64,000 bases of DNA, taken from CAVZBW01 sp963773635. GTDB taxonomy: Bacteria; Actinomycetota; Acidimicrobiia; Acidimicrobiales; RAAP-2. A program made the position numbers and the translations under genes. Positions 35,110-44,154 of the stretch are shown here, piece by piece. Location: the NCBI GenBank assembly GCA_963773635.1, contig CAVZBW010000005.1, positions 992,001-1,056,000 on the forward strand, read 5' to 3'. Positions within the stretch are counted from its first letter, which is position 1, and every line of letters begins with the position of its first letter. The notes below the pieces were generated by a model. It did no database searches. It was not told the origin of the DNA and was given only the letters and a program-made list of their open reading frames with translations.

Positions 35110-36290
35110 GGGAACCAAGCGTCCGGGAGATCCAGATGGAGTACGAGGAATCGGCGGAGCACACCGCCCTGCGCGAGGCCGTCCGTGGGATCGCCGCGGA
35201 GTTTGGCGGCGCCTACTACGCACGCAAGGCCGAGGCCCGAGAGCCCACCGCCGAGCTCTGGCGGGCTCTCGGGAGGCTGGGCTATCTCGGCATCAACCTC
35301 CCCGAGGCCTACGGCGGCGGGGGCGCCGGGCTGGTCGAGCTGGCGATCGTGTGCGAGGAGACGGCCGCCCAGGGCTGCCCCCTCCTACTCACGCTGGTCT
35401 CGAGCGCCATCTGCGGGGAGGTGCTCACCAACTACGGCACCGACGCCCAGCGCGAACGTTGGCTGCCCGGCGTGGCCAACGGGGAAGGCATCTTGGTCTT
35501 CGCCATCACCGAGCCGGACGCCGGCTCGAACACGCACCGCCTCGCCACGACCGCCACCCGAGACGGGGACGAGTGGGTCCTCCGAGGCCAGAAGTACTAC
35601 ATCTCGGGCGTCGACCAGGCCGACGCCGTCCTCGTCGTGACGCGCACGGCCACCCAGGAGGACACCGGACGGGCCGACCTCTCGCTGTTCCTCGTGGACA
35701 CCGACGCCGCCGGCTTCGAGGCCCGTCCCCTGCCGGTGTCGGTGCCCCTGCCCGAGCGCCAGTTCACGTTGTTCTTCGACGACGTCCGGGTGGGCCGCGA
35801 CCGCCTGGTGGGCACCGAGCACCACGGGTTCGCCGAGGTCTTCCGCGGGCTCAATCCCGAACGGGTCACCGGTGCCGCCCTGGGCGTCGGAATCGGCCGG
35901 TACGCGCTCGACAAGGCGGCGCGCTATGCCGCACAGCGAACCGTGTGGGACCGGTCGATCGGCTCGTTCCAAGGGATCTCGCACCCCCTGGCGCAAGCCA
36001 AGATCGAGGTCGAGCTCGCCGCCCTGATGACCCACAAGGCCGCCTGGCTGCACGACCGGGGTCTCCCGGCGGGCGAGGCGGCCAACATGGCCAAGTACGC
36101 GGCGGCGGAGGCGGCGCTGGCCGCCACCGACAGCGCCATCCAGAGCCACGGGGGCAACGGCCTGGCCGTCGAGTACGGCCTCATGCCGCTGTGGGGGCTC
36201 GCCCGGCTGCTGCGCATCGCCCCGGTCAGTCGAGAGATGGTGCTCAACTATGTTGCCCAGCACAGCCTCGGCCTGCCCCGCTCGTACTGA
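35106..36290 (+). CDS. Acyl-CoA dehydrogenase
   Basis: 394 residues. LGRLGYLGINLPEAYGGGGAG (N-terminal domain), FAITEPDAGSNTHRLATTA (middle-domain FAD/substrate loop), GQKYYISGVDQADAVLVV, and the C-terminal helical domain with AAQRTVWDRSIGSFQGISHP and QSHGGNGLAVEYGLMPLW, the last carrying the Glu-Tyr of the catalytic region in several subfamilies. Introduces an alpha,beta double bond and passes electrons to ETF. Coupled to the carboxylase genes, as in leucine or acyclic-terpene degradation, where dehydrogenation precedes carboxylation. Confidence 0.94.
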   Translation: MREPSVREIQMEYEESAEHTALREAVRGIAAEFGGAYYARKAEAREPTAELWRALGRLGYLGINLPEAYGGGGAGLVELAIVCEETAAQGCPLLLTLVSSAICGEVLTNYGTDAQRERWLPGVANGEGILVFAITEPDAGSNTHRLATTATRDGDEWVLRGQKYYISGVDQADAVLVVTRTATQEDTGRADLSLFLVDTDAAGFEARPLPVSVPLPERQFTLFFDDVRVGRDRLVGTEHHGFAEVFRGLNPERVTGAALGVGIGRYALDKAARYAAQRTVWDRSIGSFQGISHPLAQAKIEVELAALMTHKAAWLHDRGLPAGEAANMAKYAAAEAALAATDSAIQSHGGNGLAVEYGLMPLWGLARLLRIAPVSREMVLNYVAQHSLGLPRSY

Positions 36291-36314
36291 GCCGGCCCGA
36301 CCCTCAGCACAGGG

Positions 36315-37211
36315 ATGTCCCAGACCTATCCACCAGAGCGGCACCTGCTGCGAGACCTCGACATCACCACGGAGCAGGTGACGGCGCGACGTTCGCTCAG
36401 CCTGGCGCCGGTGGACGAGGCGGTGCGCAACCCCGCGGGATCGGCGGGCATCGGCTTCGTGGCCGCCATCGTCGACGTCAACTCCGCCACGGTCGCCCTG
36501 GTGGCCGCTCAGCCCGATTGGACCGCCACCGCCGACCTGACCCTCTACGGGCTGGGAGGACTGACCGAGGGGCCCGCCCTCGTGGACAGCCGCCTGGTTC
36601 GTGCCGGCACGGGCATCGTGGTCGTGGGCGTGGACGTCTACGACGGCCGCGCCCTCGCTTCCCTCGACGATCTGCTGGCGGGCGGCTTCGGCGACGGGGA
36701 CGAGGTCGCGGAGCGACACTCGGTGGAGCGCGCCACCACCGGCCTCGTGACCTTCTCCCGGATCCCCGCCTCGGCTTCCCGCTCGTCGGCCACGTTCTCC
36801 CCGGGCTCGTTGATCGGCCAGCGGCGCCGGATGGAGCCCGCCGCACCCCGCCCGGAGGGGACGCTGCTCGAGCGCGTCGGGCTCCGGGTGGTCCACGGTG
36901 GCGGGGGCGTCGTGGAGCTCGACAACCACGACTACGTCCAGAACAGCTTTGGCGCCATCAACGGCGGGGCCCTCGGGGTCCTGTTCCAGGGCGCCGCGGA
37001 GGCGGCGCTTCCGGGCTACGCGGCCGCCGACCTGCAGATCCACTACCTGGCACAGATCAAGGAGGGAGGGACGCGTACCACGGTGAGGATCCTGCGCAGG
37101 GGGGACGAGCACGCGGTGTGCAGCATCTCGGCCGTCGAGATCGACCGGCCCGACCGGGTGATCGCCCTCGCCACGGTGACCCTCCTGAGCTACCCTTCCC
37201 GGCGCCGTTGA
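36315..37211 (+). CDS. Double-hotdog acyl-CoA thioesterase-like protein (PaaI superfamily)
   Basis: 298 residues built of two hotdog units. The first (~residues 20-150) has GIGFVAAIVDVNSATVAL and TADLTLYGLGGLTEGPALV; the second (~180-298) has VELDNHDYVQNSFGAINGGALGVLFQGAAEAA and LQIHYLAQIKEGGTRTTVRI. The N-S-F-G-A-I-N-G-G segment parallels the HGG active-site loop of PaaI thioesterases. Likely hydrolyses or binds CoA esters of the same pathway. Lies 24 bases after the dehydrogenase. Confidence 0.8.
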   Translation: MSQTYPPERHLLRDLDITTEQVTARRSLSLAPVDEAVRNPAGSAGIGFVAAIVDVNSATVALVAAQPDWTATADLTLYGLGGLTEGPALVDSRLVRAGTGIVVVGVDVYDGRALASLDDLLAGGFGDGDEVAERHSVERATTGLVTFSRIPASASRSSATFSPGSLIGQRRRMEPAAPRPEGTLLERVGLRVVHGGGGVVELDNHDYVQNSFGAINGGALGVLFQGAAEAALPGYAAADLQIHYLAQIKEGGTRTTVRILRRGDEHAVCSISAVEIDRPDRVIALATVTLLSYPSRRR

Positions 37212-37233
37212 AGCACACGAGGGAGGGCGCCGG

Positions 37234-38397
37234 GTGACGATCGGGAACGGGGAGGCTTCGACCGATTCCGAGGTGCTCGGGGCCCCCAAGTTCCACACCG
37301 ACCGCAGCACCTACGCCGAGTCCCTGCGCTCGTGGTTCGCTCGGCGGCGGCCCGCCGCACGTGGCGTGGCCATCACGAACATCGACATACCGGTCAACAC
37401 CGGGTTCTCCAACGAGACGGTCTTCTTCGACGCCGACTGGCACGAGGAGGGATCGGACCGGCACCAGCGCTTCGTGGCCCGGATCGAGCCCGACAACGGG
37501 GCGCTCTTCCCCTCGCAGACCCCGCGCAGCGAGGTCTCCGTCGAGCTCCAATTCCTGGCCATGTCTGCAGTGCGCGCGAACAGTGGGGTCCCCGTCCCGC
37601 CGCTCGTCGGCTACGAGCCGGACCCCGGTGTGCTCGGTGGGGCGTTCTTCGTCATGGAGTTCGTGCCCGGCGTCATCCCGGCCGACGCCCCCCGCTACAC
37701 CCAGGCGGGCTTCCTGGTCGACGAGGCCACGCCGGAGCAACGCCGCGCCATGGTCTTCAACGGCATCGAGGCGATGGCGGGCGTCCATGCCATCGACTGG
37801 CGGACCGCCGGGCTCGACTGGCTCGACCGGAGCGCCGCCCGCCGGCCGGACAACGCCATGCAGGTGGCCCTCTACCGCAAGTTCGCCGACGACCTGCTCG
37901 CGGGACGTCCCCATCCGGTGCTCGATGCCGCGCTGGCGTGGCTGGCAGAGCACGACCCGCTCGACGATCGCATCGGCCTGTCCTGGGGCGACGCGCGGCT
38001 GGGCAACATCATCTGGCAGGACTACCGGGTCGCCGCGGTCGTGGACTGGGAGGCCTGCGCCCTCTCCCCGACCGAGGCCGACGTCGGCTGGTGGCTCATG
38101 TTCGACCGCATGTCCTTCGAGGATCTCGACGTGGCCCGCCTCGAGGGCTACCCGACCCGGGAGGAGATGGTCGCCCACTACGAGCAGGTCTCCGGTCGCG
38201 AGGTGCGCGACCCCGGCTACTGGGAGATCTTCGGCGCGATGAGGTTCTGCACGATCTTCATCCGCCTGGCCGATCGGATGGTCGGCACCGGCCTCGTTCC
38301 CCCCGAGCTCAACATGCCGATCGCCAACCAGGTGACGGATGCGCTCGCCCGGCTGCTCGAGATCGACAACCCGACCCCGTCGCTCCTGGGTCCCTGA
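37234..38397 (+). CDS. Aminoglycoside-phosphotransferase-fold protein (ACAD10/11 N-domain-like)
   Basis: 387 residues from GTG 37234. ITNIDIPVNTGFSNETVFF is the glycine-rich ATP loop, FFVMEFVPGVIPADAP the hinge, LSWGDARLGNIIWQDYRVAAVVDWE the catalytic (usual HGD is WGD) and metal-binding motifs. Such phosphotransferases are often encoded beside acyl-CoA dehydrogenases and are proposed to phosphorylate hydroxyacyl intermediates, as human ACAD10/11 do with 4-hydroxyacyl-CoAs. That role is inference here. Confidence 0.85.
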   Translation: MTIGNGEASTDSEVLGAPKFHTDRSTYAESLRSWFARRRPAARGVAITNIDIPVNTGFSNETVFFDADWHEEGSDRHQRFVARIEPDNGALFPSQTPRSEVSVELQFLAMSAVRANSGVPVPPLVGYEPDPGVLGGAFFVMEFVPGVIPADAPRYTQAGFLVDEATPEQRRAMVFNGIEAMAGVHAIDWRTAGLDWLDRSAARRPDNAMQVALYRKFADDLLAGRPHPVLDAALAWLAEHDPLDDRIGLSWGDARLGNIIWQDYRVAAVVDWEACALSPTEADVGWWLMFDRMSFEDLDVARLEGYPTREEMVAHYEQVSGREVRDPGYWEIFGAMRFCTIFIRLADRMVGTGLVPPELNMPIANQVTDALARLLEIDNPTPSLLGP

Positions 38398-38428
38398 GAC
38401 CGCAGGTCGAGGGGTCAAGATCTCCGTC

Positions 38429-38896
38429 GTGGGTCCGAAGCCTCCGAGCGTGCGCCTCTCCCCCGACGAGGCGTGGCACGTCATAGCGTCGGCGCACACC
38501 GGCATCCTCACGACGCTGCGGGCCGACGGTTCCCCGGTCGCCTTGCCCGTCTGGTTCGTGGTCATGGACCGCACCGTCTGCCTCTCGGCCCCGTCGGGTA
38601 CCAAGAAGATCGCACGGGTACGGCGGGACCCCCGGGCCTCCTTCCTCGTCGAGTCCGGCGAGCGTTGGGCCGACCTCGTCGCCGTGCACCTGTCGGGCGC
38701 GGTCGACGTCGTCGAGGACCCGCAGACGGCGGACCGGATCGCCGGCGCGCTCGACGCCAAGTACCAGGCGTCTCGAGCGTCGCCCGAGTTGATGCCGGAG
38801 GGGACCCGCGCCCGCTATGCCCGCCGGACCTTCCTCCGGCTCTCGCCGCACGGAAGGATCCTGTCGTGGGAGAACGCCCGGCTCCTCGAGGCGTGA
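38429..38896 (+). CDS. PPOX-class (F420/FMN split-barrel) protein
   Basis: 155 residues from GTG 38429. LSPDEAWHVIASAHTGILTTL, DGSPVALPVWFVVMDRTVCL and GTKKIARVRRDPRASFLVESG mark the pyridoxamine-phosphate-oxidase-like split barrel, with the Lys/Arg pair that contacts cofactor phosphates in F420-dependent Rv1155-type proteins. Cofactor and substrate are not certain; actinobacterial members often use F420. Confidence 0.85.
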   Translation: MGPKPPSVRLSPDEAWHVIASAHTGILTTLRADGSPVALPVWFVVMDRTVCLSAPSGTKKIARVRRDPRASFLVESGERWADLVAVHLSGAVDVVEDPQTADRIAGALDAKYQASRASPELMPEGTRARYARRTFLRLSPHGRILSWENARLLEA

Positions 38897-38902
38897 TGCG
38901 AC

Positions 38903-39663
38903 ATGACGGATCGTCTCGTCGCGCCTCGTGGTGAGCGATGCCTCCGGCGTCCGCACCATCACCGTCGACCGGCCGGAGGCAAAAAACGCGCTCTCGCGCG
39001 CCATGCGCAGCGAGCTGTGCACGCTCCTCGCTTCGGCGGACCGCCAGCCGGACGTTCGCGTCGTGGTGCTCACCGCCGTCGACCCGGCCTTTTGTTCGGG
39101 AGTGGACTTCAAGGAGCGAGACGGCTCCTTCGATCCCTACGCGGCACGCTTCACCGCCAACCCCGGCCGCGCCCTGCGGGCGATGACCACGCCGGTCATC
39201 GCCGCCGTGAACGGCGCCTGCGTCTCGGGCGGGCTCGAGATCGCCCTCAGCGCCTCGTTCGTCGTAGCCTCCGACCGGGCGAGCTTCGCCGACACCCATG
39301 CGCTGCTCGACGCCGTCCCCACGTGGGGGTTGACGGCCCTGCTGCCGAGGGCCGTCGGGATCCGCAAGGCCCGGGAGATGTCCATCACCGGCTGCTTCGT
39401 GGGGGCCGAGGAGGCCCTCCGCCTGGGCCTCGTCAACCACGTCGTGGACCACGCGAGCCTGGCCCCTTTTGTTCGCGAGCTGGCCGCACGCGTCGCGGGC
39501 ACCTCCGCCGTCGCCGAGATCCTCCGGCTCTACGACCGCGGCGAGGACCTGCCGATCAGCGCCGCCCTGGCACTCGAGGCCTCGGAGACCGCCGGACGCG
39601 CCTTTGACGCCGAGGCCTTCGAGCGCGCCGGTCGCGCCACGGCGCAGCCGTGGTCGGCGCTGA
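38903..39663 (+). CDS. Enoyl-CoA hydratase/isomerase-family protein with apparent frame breaks at both ends
   Basis: The core, in frame from GTG 38928, reads VRTITVDRPEAKNALSRAM, AVDPAFCSGVDFKERDG (oxyanion hole), NGACVSGGLEIALSASFVV and the C-terminal AEILRLYDRGEDL; about 245 residues of normal crotonase fold. Two oddities: ATG 38903 begins a family-like MTDRLVAPR in another frame and would join the core with a +1 shift at ~38930, and at the 3' end the core frame has no stop until 40625, running through the next gene, whereas a TGA in the +1 frame (39661-39663) sits seven bases before the epimerase start. One-base indels would repair both. Role: hydration or isomerisation in the acyl-CoA pathway. 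Confidence 0.82.
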
Positions 39664-39669
39664 GGTTCG

Positions 39670-40770
39670 ATGAGCACGTCGGCGCTCGTCATCGGCGGCA
39701 CGGGGCCGACGGGGCCCCTCATCGTCGACGGCCTGCGGGCGAGGGGCTTCACCGTGACCATCCTGCACTCCGGCCGGCACGAGGTACCCGAGGTCGCAGA
39801 CGTCCGTCACCTCCACGGCGACGCCTACACGGACCAGGGCCTGCGGGGCGCGCTCGGTGGCGAGACGTTCGACGTGGCCATCGCCACCTACGGGCGCCTT
39901 CGCAGTGTCGGGGAGGTGCTGCGGGGACGGGTCGGCCGGCTCCTGTCCGTCGGGGGCGTGCCCGCCTATCACGGGTACTTCGACCCGGGCGTCTTCCGTC
40001 CGGCCGGGCTCCCGGTGCCCACCCGGGAGGACGCCCCGATGGCCACCGAGGACGAGGACGGCAAGAGCTACCGCATCGCGCGGACCGAGCGCCTGCTCTT
40101 CGAGTCCCATCCCGGCGCGACCCACTTCCGGTACCCCTACGTGTACGGACCCCGCCAGCTCGTGCCGAGGGAATGGTGCTTCGTCCGGCGGATCCTGGAC
40201 GGCCGGCCCTTCGTAGTCCTGCCCGACGATGGGCTCACGCTCCTGCCCTTTGGCTACGTCGACAACCTGGCGCATGCCGTCCTCCTGGCGGTCGACCAAC
40301 CGGAGGCCTCGATGGGAGAGGTGTTCAACTGCGGGGACGACGAGACCCTCACCATCCGACAGGTCGCCGAGCTCATCGCGACCGAGCTGGGTCACTCGTG
40401 GGAGCTCGTGTCCATGCCGGCAGACCTCGCGGTTCCCGCCCGGCCCTTGATGATGGGATCGACCACCACCCACCGCCTCGTCGACATCGCCAAGCTGCGA
40501 GAGCGCCTCGGCTACCGCGACGTGGTGCCGGCGCGCCGGGCAGTCCCGCTGACGGCACGGTGGCTGCGCGAGCACCCGCCGGAGCCGGGAGGGATCGAGG
40601 AGACGGTGCTCGAAGACCCCTTTGACTACCCGGCGGAGGATCGCCTCGTGGCATGGTGGCGGTCCGTGCTCGAGGCCGCGCCCGACCTCGGCTACGAGGA
40701 GCTGCCGGGTTACGGCATGGCGTACGCCGGACCGGGCGCGAGCCGTCGTCGTTCGGACACCCGCATATGA
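39670..40770 (+). CDS. NAD-dependent epimerase/dehydratase (extended SDR)
   Basis: 366 residues. ALVIGGTGPTGPLIVDGLRA is the nucleotide-binding GxxGxxG, followed by SVGGVPAYHGYFDP (position of the active-site Ser/Tyr region), FRYPYVYGPRQLVPREW and GEVFNCGDDETLTIRQVAEL, all as in extended short-chain dehydrogenases. The classical YxxxK is modified (SYRIARTERL). Substrate unknown. Last clear gene of the acyl-CoA operon. Confidence 0.85.
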   Translation: MSTSALVIGGTGPTGPLIVDGLRARGFTVTILHSGRHEVPEVADVRHLHGDAYTDQGLRGALGGETFDVAIATYGRLRSVGEVLRGRVGRLLSVGGVPAYHGYFDPGVFRPAGLPVPTREDAPMATEDEDGKSYRIARTERLLFESHPGATHFRYPYVYGPRQLVPREWCFVRRILDGRPFVVLPDDGLTLLPFGYVDNLAHAVLLAVDQPEASMGEVFNCGDDETLTIRQVAELIATELGHSWELVSMPADLAVPARPLMMGSTTTHRLVDIAKLRERLGYRDVVPARRAVPLTARWLREHPPEPGGIEETVLEDPFDYPAEDRLVAWWRSVLEAAPDLGYEELPGYGMAYAGPGASRRRSDTRI

Positions 40771-40834
40771 GGGTCCCACCGCCCGGACTCCGCCGAAACC
40801 GCTCGTTCCCCGAGCGCGGGGAAGGGCCTTCCAC

Positions 40835-40957
40835 GTGAGCCTGCTGATCGTGGCGCTACAGGAGCCCTTCCGCAGCGAGGGCATCCACGTCGACTCGGGC
40901 GCCATGAGCCAGGCGCTGGCGAGCGTGTCGAAGGGCCTGCCGGCCTACTCGTGCTGA
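40835..40957 (+). CDS. Small ORF or gene remnant
   Basis: GTG 40835 to TGA 40957, 40 residues (VSLLIVALQEPFRSEGIHVD then SGAMSQALASVSKGLPAYSC). It is not part of the flanking genes and I do not recognise a family. It may be the tail of a lost gene; the rest of the 221-bp gap holds nothing I can name. Confidence 0.25.
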   Translation: MSLLIVALQEPFRSEGIHVDSGAMSQALASVSKGLPAYSC

Positions 40958-40991
40958 GCGCCCGCCCCGTGCCCGCGGCGCAGGCGGAAGA

Positions 40992-42035
40992 ATGGCCGGC
41001 GTGAAGATCTCGTACTCCCTCCCGCAGATCACCGAACCGGGCCACCCCGACCCCTACTGGCCCACCTTCGCCCTCGCCCGGGTGGCCGACGAGCTGGGAT
41101 TCGACACCGGAACGATCGGGCAGCACCACTTCATCCCCGGCAACATCAGCGATCCGCTCATGTTCCTCGGGGCGGTGGCGGTCAAGACCGAGCGCCTGCG
41201 GGTGGGCACCGGCATCTACCTCCTCGCCGTCCACGATCCCGTGCGCGCGGCCGAGCAGGTCGCCCTGCTCGACCAGCTGTCCGGGGGCCGGGCGGTCCTC
41301 GGGGTAGGCACCGGATGGAACCCCCTCGAGTTCGAGGCCTTCGGCTCCGACATCCATCGACGGGGCGCCCGCCTCGACGAGGGTCTCCGGCTCCTGCGGC
41401 ACCTCTGGACGACCGAGGACGAGGGCTGGGAGGGAACGTTCTTCCGGGTCCCGCCGCTCACGCTCTATCCCCGGCCGGTGCAGCAACCGCACCCGCCGCT
41501 GTGGGTGGCCGGCGTGGCGCCCGCGGCGGTCGAGCGGGCCGCTCGCCTCGGCGATGCCTGGATCTGCGGGCCGGTGCAGTCGCTCAGCCAGGCCCGCGCC
41601 TGTTTGGCCACCTACCGGTCGGCCTGCGACCGCGAGGGCAAGTCGCCCGACTGGATCCTCCGGCGCTATGCCTGGATCGGCACCGACCGTCGCCAGCTCG
41701 CCGAGCGGATCCTCCCCGCCTACGTCGACCAGCTCCTGGCCCACTGGCGCGAGTCGGTGGAGGGCGACGAGGAGCGCGAGCTGCTCGAGCGCATCGACCG
41801 GGGCGACCACGTCTCCGCCGAAGAGGTGGCGGCGGACCGGATGCTCTGGGGCACGCCCGACCAGTTCCTCGCCCAGATCGAGCGCTACCGCCGCGAGACG
41901 GGCGTGGAGCATCTGCACGTCGCCTTCGGTGCCGGCCTGCCCGGCAGCAGCGTGAGCGGCTTCCGGGGCACCTATCCCGAGCATCTCGAGATGCTGACCC
42001 TCTTCGGGCGAGAGGTGCTGCCCGCGCTCACCTGA
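40992..42035 (+). CDS. LLM-class (luciferase-like) flavin/F420 oxidoreductase
   Basis: 347 residues. The TIM-barrel of the bacterial luciferase family is shown by FALARVADELGFDTGTIGQHH, DPLMFLGAVAVKTERLRVGTG, HDPVRAAEQVALLDQLSGGR, LGVGTGWNPLEFEAFG and PLWVAGVAPAAVERAARLGD. Actinobacterial relatives commonly use F420; cofactor choice cannot be settled from the sequence. The reaction is likely a reduction or monooxygenation of a small organic substrate. Confidence 0.9.
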   Translation: MAGVKISYSLPQITEPGHPDPYWPTFALARVADELGFDTGTIGQHHFIPGNISDPLMFLGAVAVKTERLRVGTGIYLLAVHDPVRAAEQVALLDQLSGGRAVLGVGTGWNPLEFEAFGSDIHRRGARLDEGLRLLRHLWTTEDEGWEGTFFRVPPLTLYPRPVQQPHPPLWVAGVAPAAVERAARLGDAWICGPVQSLSQARACLATYRSACDREGKSPDWILRRYAWIGTDRRQLAERILPAYVDQLLAHWRESVEGDEERELLERIDRGDHVSAEEVAADRMLWGTPDQFLAQIERYRRETGVEHLHVAFGAGLPGSSVSGFRGTYPEHLEMLTLFGREVLPALT

Positions 42036-42088
42036 GGCACCTCGCAGCTCGCCCACTCGTGCCGCAGATCCGAGCCGTCCGGCATGGG

Positions 42089-42913
42089 ATGCTCTTGCCC
42101 GTGCGACCGAGCCTCGGGGATGTCCCCGGCCACCACGAGGCCCTGTCGGAGGCCCGCGCCCTCGTCGCCGGGTCGAGGAGCATCGTCGCCCTGACCGGCG
42201 CGGGCATCTCGACCGATTCGGGCATTCCCGACTTCCGCGGCCCCTCCGGCGTCTGGACGAAGGACCCCTCGGCCGAGCGCCTGGCCACCCTCCAGGCCTA
42301 TGTCGAGGATCCCGAGGTTCGCCGCCGCGCCTGGGGGGCCCGCCTGGACTCCCCCACGTGGTCCGCCCGGCCCAACCCCGGGCACCGCGCCCTGGTCGAC
42401 CTCGAGCGCGCCGGCCGGCTCGACACGGTCGTCACCCAGAACATCGACGGCCTCCATCAGGCGGCGGGCCAGGACCCCGCACGGGTGATCGAGATCCACG
42501 GGACCATGCGCGAGGTGGTCTGCCTGGCCTGCGGGGACCGACAACCCGCAGAGGGAGTACTCGACCGGGTGCGCAACGGGGAGCGCGACCCGACGTGCCG
42601 TGCCGTCGACACGAATGGGGCGGTGTGCGCCGGCATGCTCAAGTCGGCCACCATCAGCTTCGGGCAGCAACTGGTCCCCGCAGACGTGACCCGGGCCCAG
42701 CGGGCCGCTGCGGGATGCGATCTCATGGTGGCCGTCGGGTCCACCCTCACCGTCTACCCGGCGGCCGACCTGGTGCCCCTGTCCGTCTCCCACGGCGCCG
42801 CCCTCATCATCGTCAACGCCGACCCCACGGGCTACGACGACCTCGCCGACGTCGTCCTGCGTGGACCGATCAGCGAACTCCTGCCCTCGATCGTCGCAGA
42901 CGCGGCGATCTGA
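42089..42913 (+). CDS. cobB: Sir2-family NAD-dependent protein deacylase (sirtuin)
   Basis: 274 residues from ATG 42089. IVALTGAGISTDSGIPDFRG is the NAD-binding GAGxS motif, VVTQNIDGLHQAAGQ the TQNID motif and VIEIHGTMREVVCLACGD carries the catalytic His and the first zinc Cys pair; the second pair is in the DPTCRAVDTNGAVCAG loop. VGSTLTVYPAADLVPLS completes the Rossmann domain. Removes acyl groups from lysines; targets may include acyl-CoA enzymes. The symbol is by family, not by orthology proof. Confidence 0.93.
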   Translation: MLLPVRPSLGDVPGHHEALSEARALVAGSRSIVALTGAGISTDSGIPDFRGPSGVWTKDPSAERLATLQAYVEDPEVRRRAWGARLDSPTWSARPNPGHRALVDLERAGRLDTVVTQNIDGLHQAAGQDPARVIEIHGTMREVVCLACGDRQPAEGVLDRVRNGERDPTCRAVDTNGAVCAGMLKSATISFGQQLVPADVTRAQRAAAGCDLMVAVGSTLTVYPAADLVPLSVSHGAALIIVNADPTGYDDLADVVLRGPISELLPSIVADAAI

Positions 42914-43026
42914 GCAGCGCCTTCTCTCCGGGCCCGCTCGGGCGGCACGACGGGCGACCCGAGCGTGCGGCCGCCTCGAGGCGCCCGAGAAGAGGAGACG
43001 ATCCGGGCATGCTTAGATGTCCGGCC

Positions 43027-43737
43027 ATGCGATTCGATGGCAAACGGATATTTCTCACCGGGGCCGCGGCGGGCATCGGGGCGGCCACCCTCGACCTCTT
43101 CGTCCGAGAGGGCGCACGCGTCGTCGGCGTGGACGTCGCCGAGGCCCCGGACGTGGTGCCGTGCGACGTCTCGGACCCCGCGGCGGTCAAGGAGGCCATG
43201 GCGGGGGCCATCGACCGCCTCGGCGGGCTCGACGTGTGCGTCAACGTCGCCGGCATCAACATCTTCTCGAAGATCGAGGACCTCTCCCTCGAGCTGTGGC
43301 AGCGCCACCTCGCCGTCAACCTGACCGGTGCCATGCTCGTGACCCAGGCGGCCCTCCCGCACCTGCGCGAGAGCACCGGCAACGTCGTGACAGTGGCCTC
43401 GATCTCCGGCATGCAGGGTCAGCCGTGGAACTCCGCCTACTGCGCCTCCAAGGGCGGCCTGCTGCTGTTCATGAGGTCGCTCGCCGTCGAGCTGGCGGCC
43501 GAGGGCGTCCGGGTCAATTGCGTGTGCCCCGGGGGGGTCGACACGGCGATCACGGCCAACGCCCTCAACGGGCTCACCGACATCGACTCGCGCCTCTTCG
43601 CCCGGATGATGGGGGTGCTCCCGGGCGGGATGATGCCGCCCTCGCACATCGCGGATGCCATCGCCTTCTTGGCCTCCGACGCCGCCAGCTCGATCACCGG
43701 GGCGTCGCTCGTGGTCGACCGGGGCACCCTCTGGTGA
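43027..43737 (+). CDS. Short-chain dehydrogenase/reductase
   Basis: 236 residues (ATG 43009 would add MLRCPA). RIFLTGAAAGIGAATLDLF is the TGxxxGIG cofactor loop, DVCVNVAGIN the NAG motif, TVASISGMQGQPWNSAYCASKGG carries the catalytic Ser, Tyr and Lys, and VRVNCVCPGGVDTAI the PG motif. Substrate unknown. Its TGA overlaps the GTG of the next gene, an NTF2-like protein. Confidence 0.93.
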   Translation: MRFDGKRIFLTGAAAGIGAATLDLFVREGARVVGVDVAEAPDVVPCDVSDPAAVKEAMAGAIDRLGGLDVCVNVAGINIFSKIEDLSLELWQRHLAVNLTGAMLVTQAALPHLRESTGNVVTVASISGMQGQPWNSAYCASKGGLLLFMRSLAVELAAEGVRVNCVCPGGVDTAITANALNGLTDIDSRLFARMMGVLPGGMMPPSHIADAIAFLASDAASSITGASLVVDRGTLW

Positions 43738-44153
43738 GCCAGGAGGACGTCGAGGCGATCAAGCGCCTCAAGGCCCGCTACTTCCGGACCATGGACACCA
43801 AGGACTGGGAGGGCATGGCCGAGGTGTTCGCCGAGGACGTCGAGATCGACATGACCGGGGAGGGCGGCGGGATCACTCACGGTGTCGCGGAGTTTATGCC
43901 CTACCTCCGCGACAACATCGAGACGGTCACGACCGTACACCACGGTCACATGCCCGAGATCGAGCTGACCTCGCCCACGACGGCGACCGGGATCTGGGCC
44001 ATGGAGGACGAGCTGTGGTGGCCCGAGGGCGGAGGGATGCGCCACCTGCACGGTTACGGGCACTACCACGAGACCTACGAGAAGACCCCAGCCGGATGGC
44101 GGATCACGTCGCTGACCCTCACCCGCCTGCGGCGGGACATCGACCCGGCCTGA
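43734..44153 (+). CDS. NTF2-like/SnoaL-type protein
   Basis: 139 residues from GTG 43734. VEAIKRLKARYFRTMDTKDW, MAEVFAEDVEIDMTGEGGG and the closing WRITSLTLTRLRRDI strand form the cone-shaped NTF2-like fold of the SnoaL_4 group. Members act as lyases, isomerases or hydratases of small cyclic substrates, or bind ligands. Translationally coupled to the SDR gene, so both probably serve one pathway. Confidence 0.88.
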   Translation: MSQEDVEAIKRLKARYFRTMDTKDWEGMAEVFAEDVEIDMTGEGGGITHGVAEFMPYLRDNIETVTTVHHGHMPEIELTSPTTATGIWAMEDELWWPEGGGMRHLHGYGHYHETYEKTPAGWRITSLTLTRLRRDIDPA

Positions 44154-44154
44154 C

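Noticed and set aside
33058..35223. 721-codon minus-strand open frame opposite the biotin carboxylase gene
   Set aside because: The biotin carboxylase and BCCP motifs are unambiguous on the plus strand.
35385..37310. 641-codon minus-strand open frame opposite acyl-CoA dehydrogenase and hotdog genes
   Set aside because: A shadow of two conserved plus-strand genes; no domain seen.
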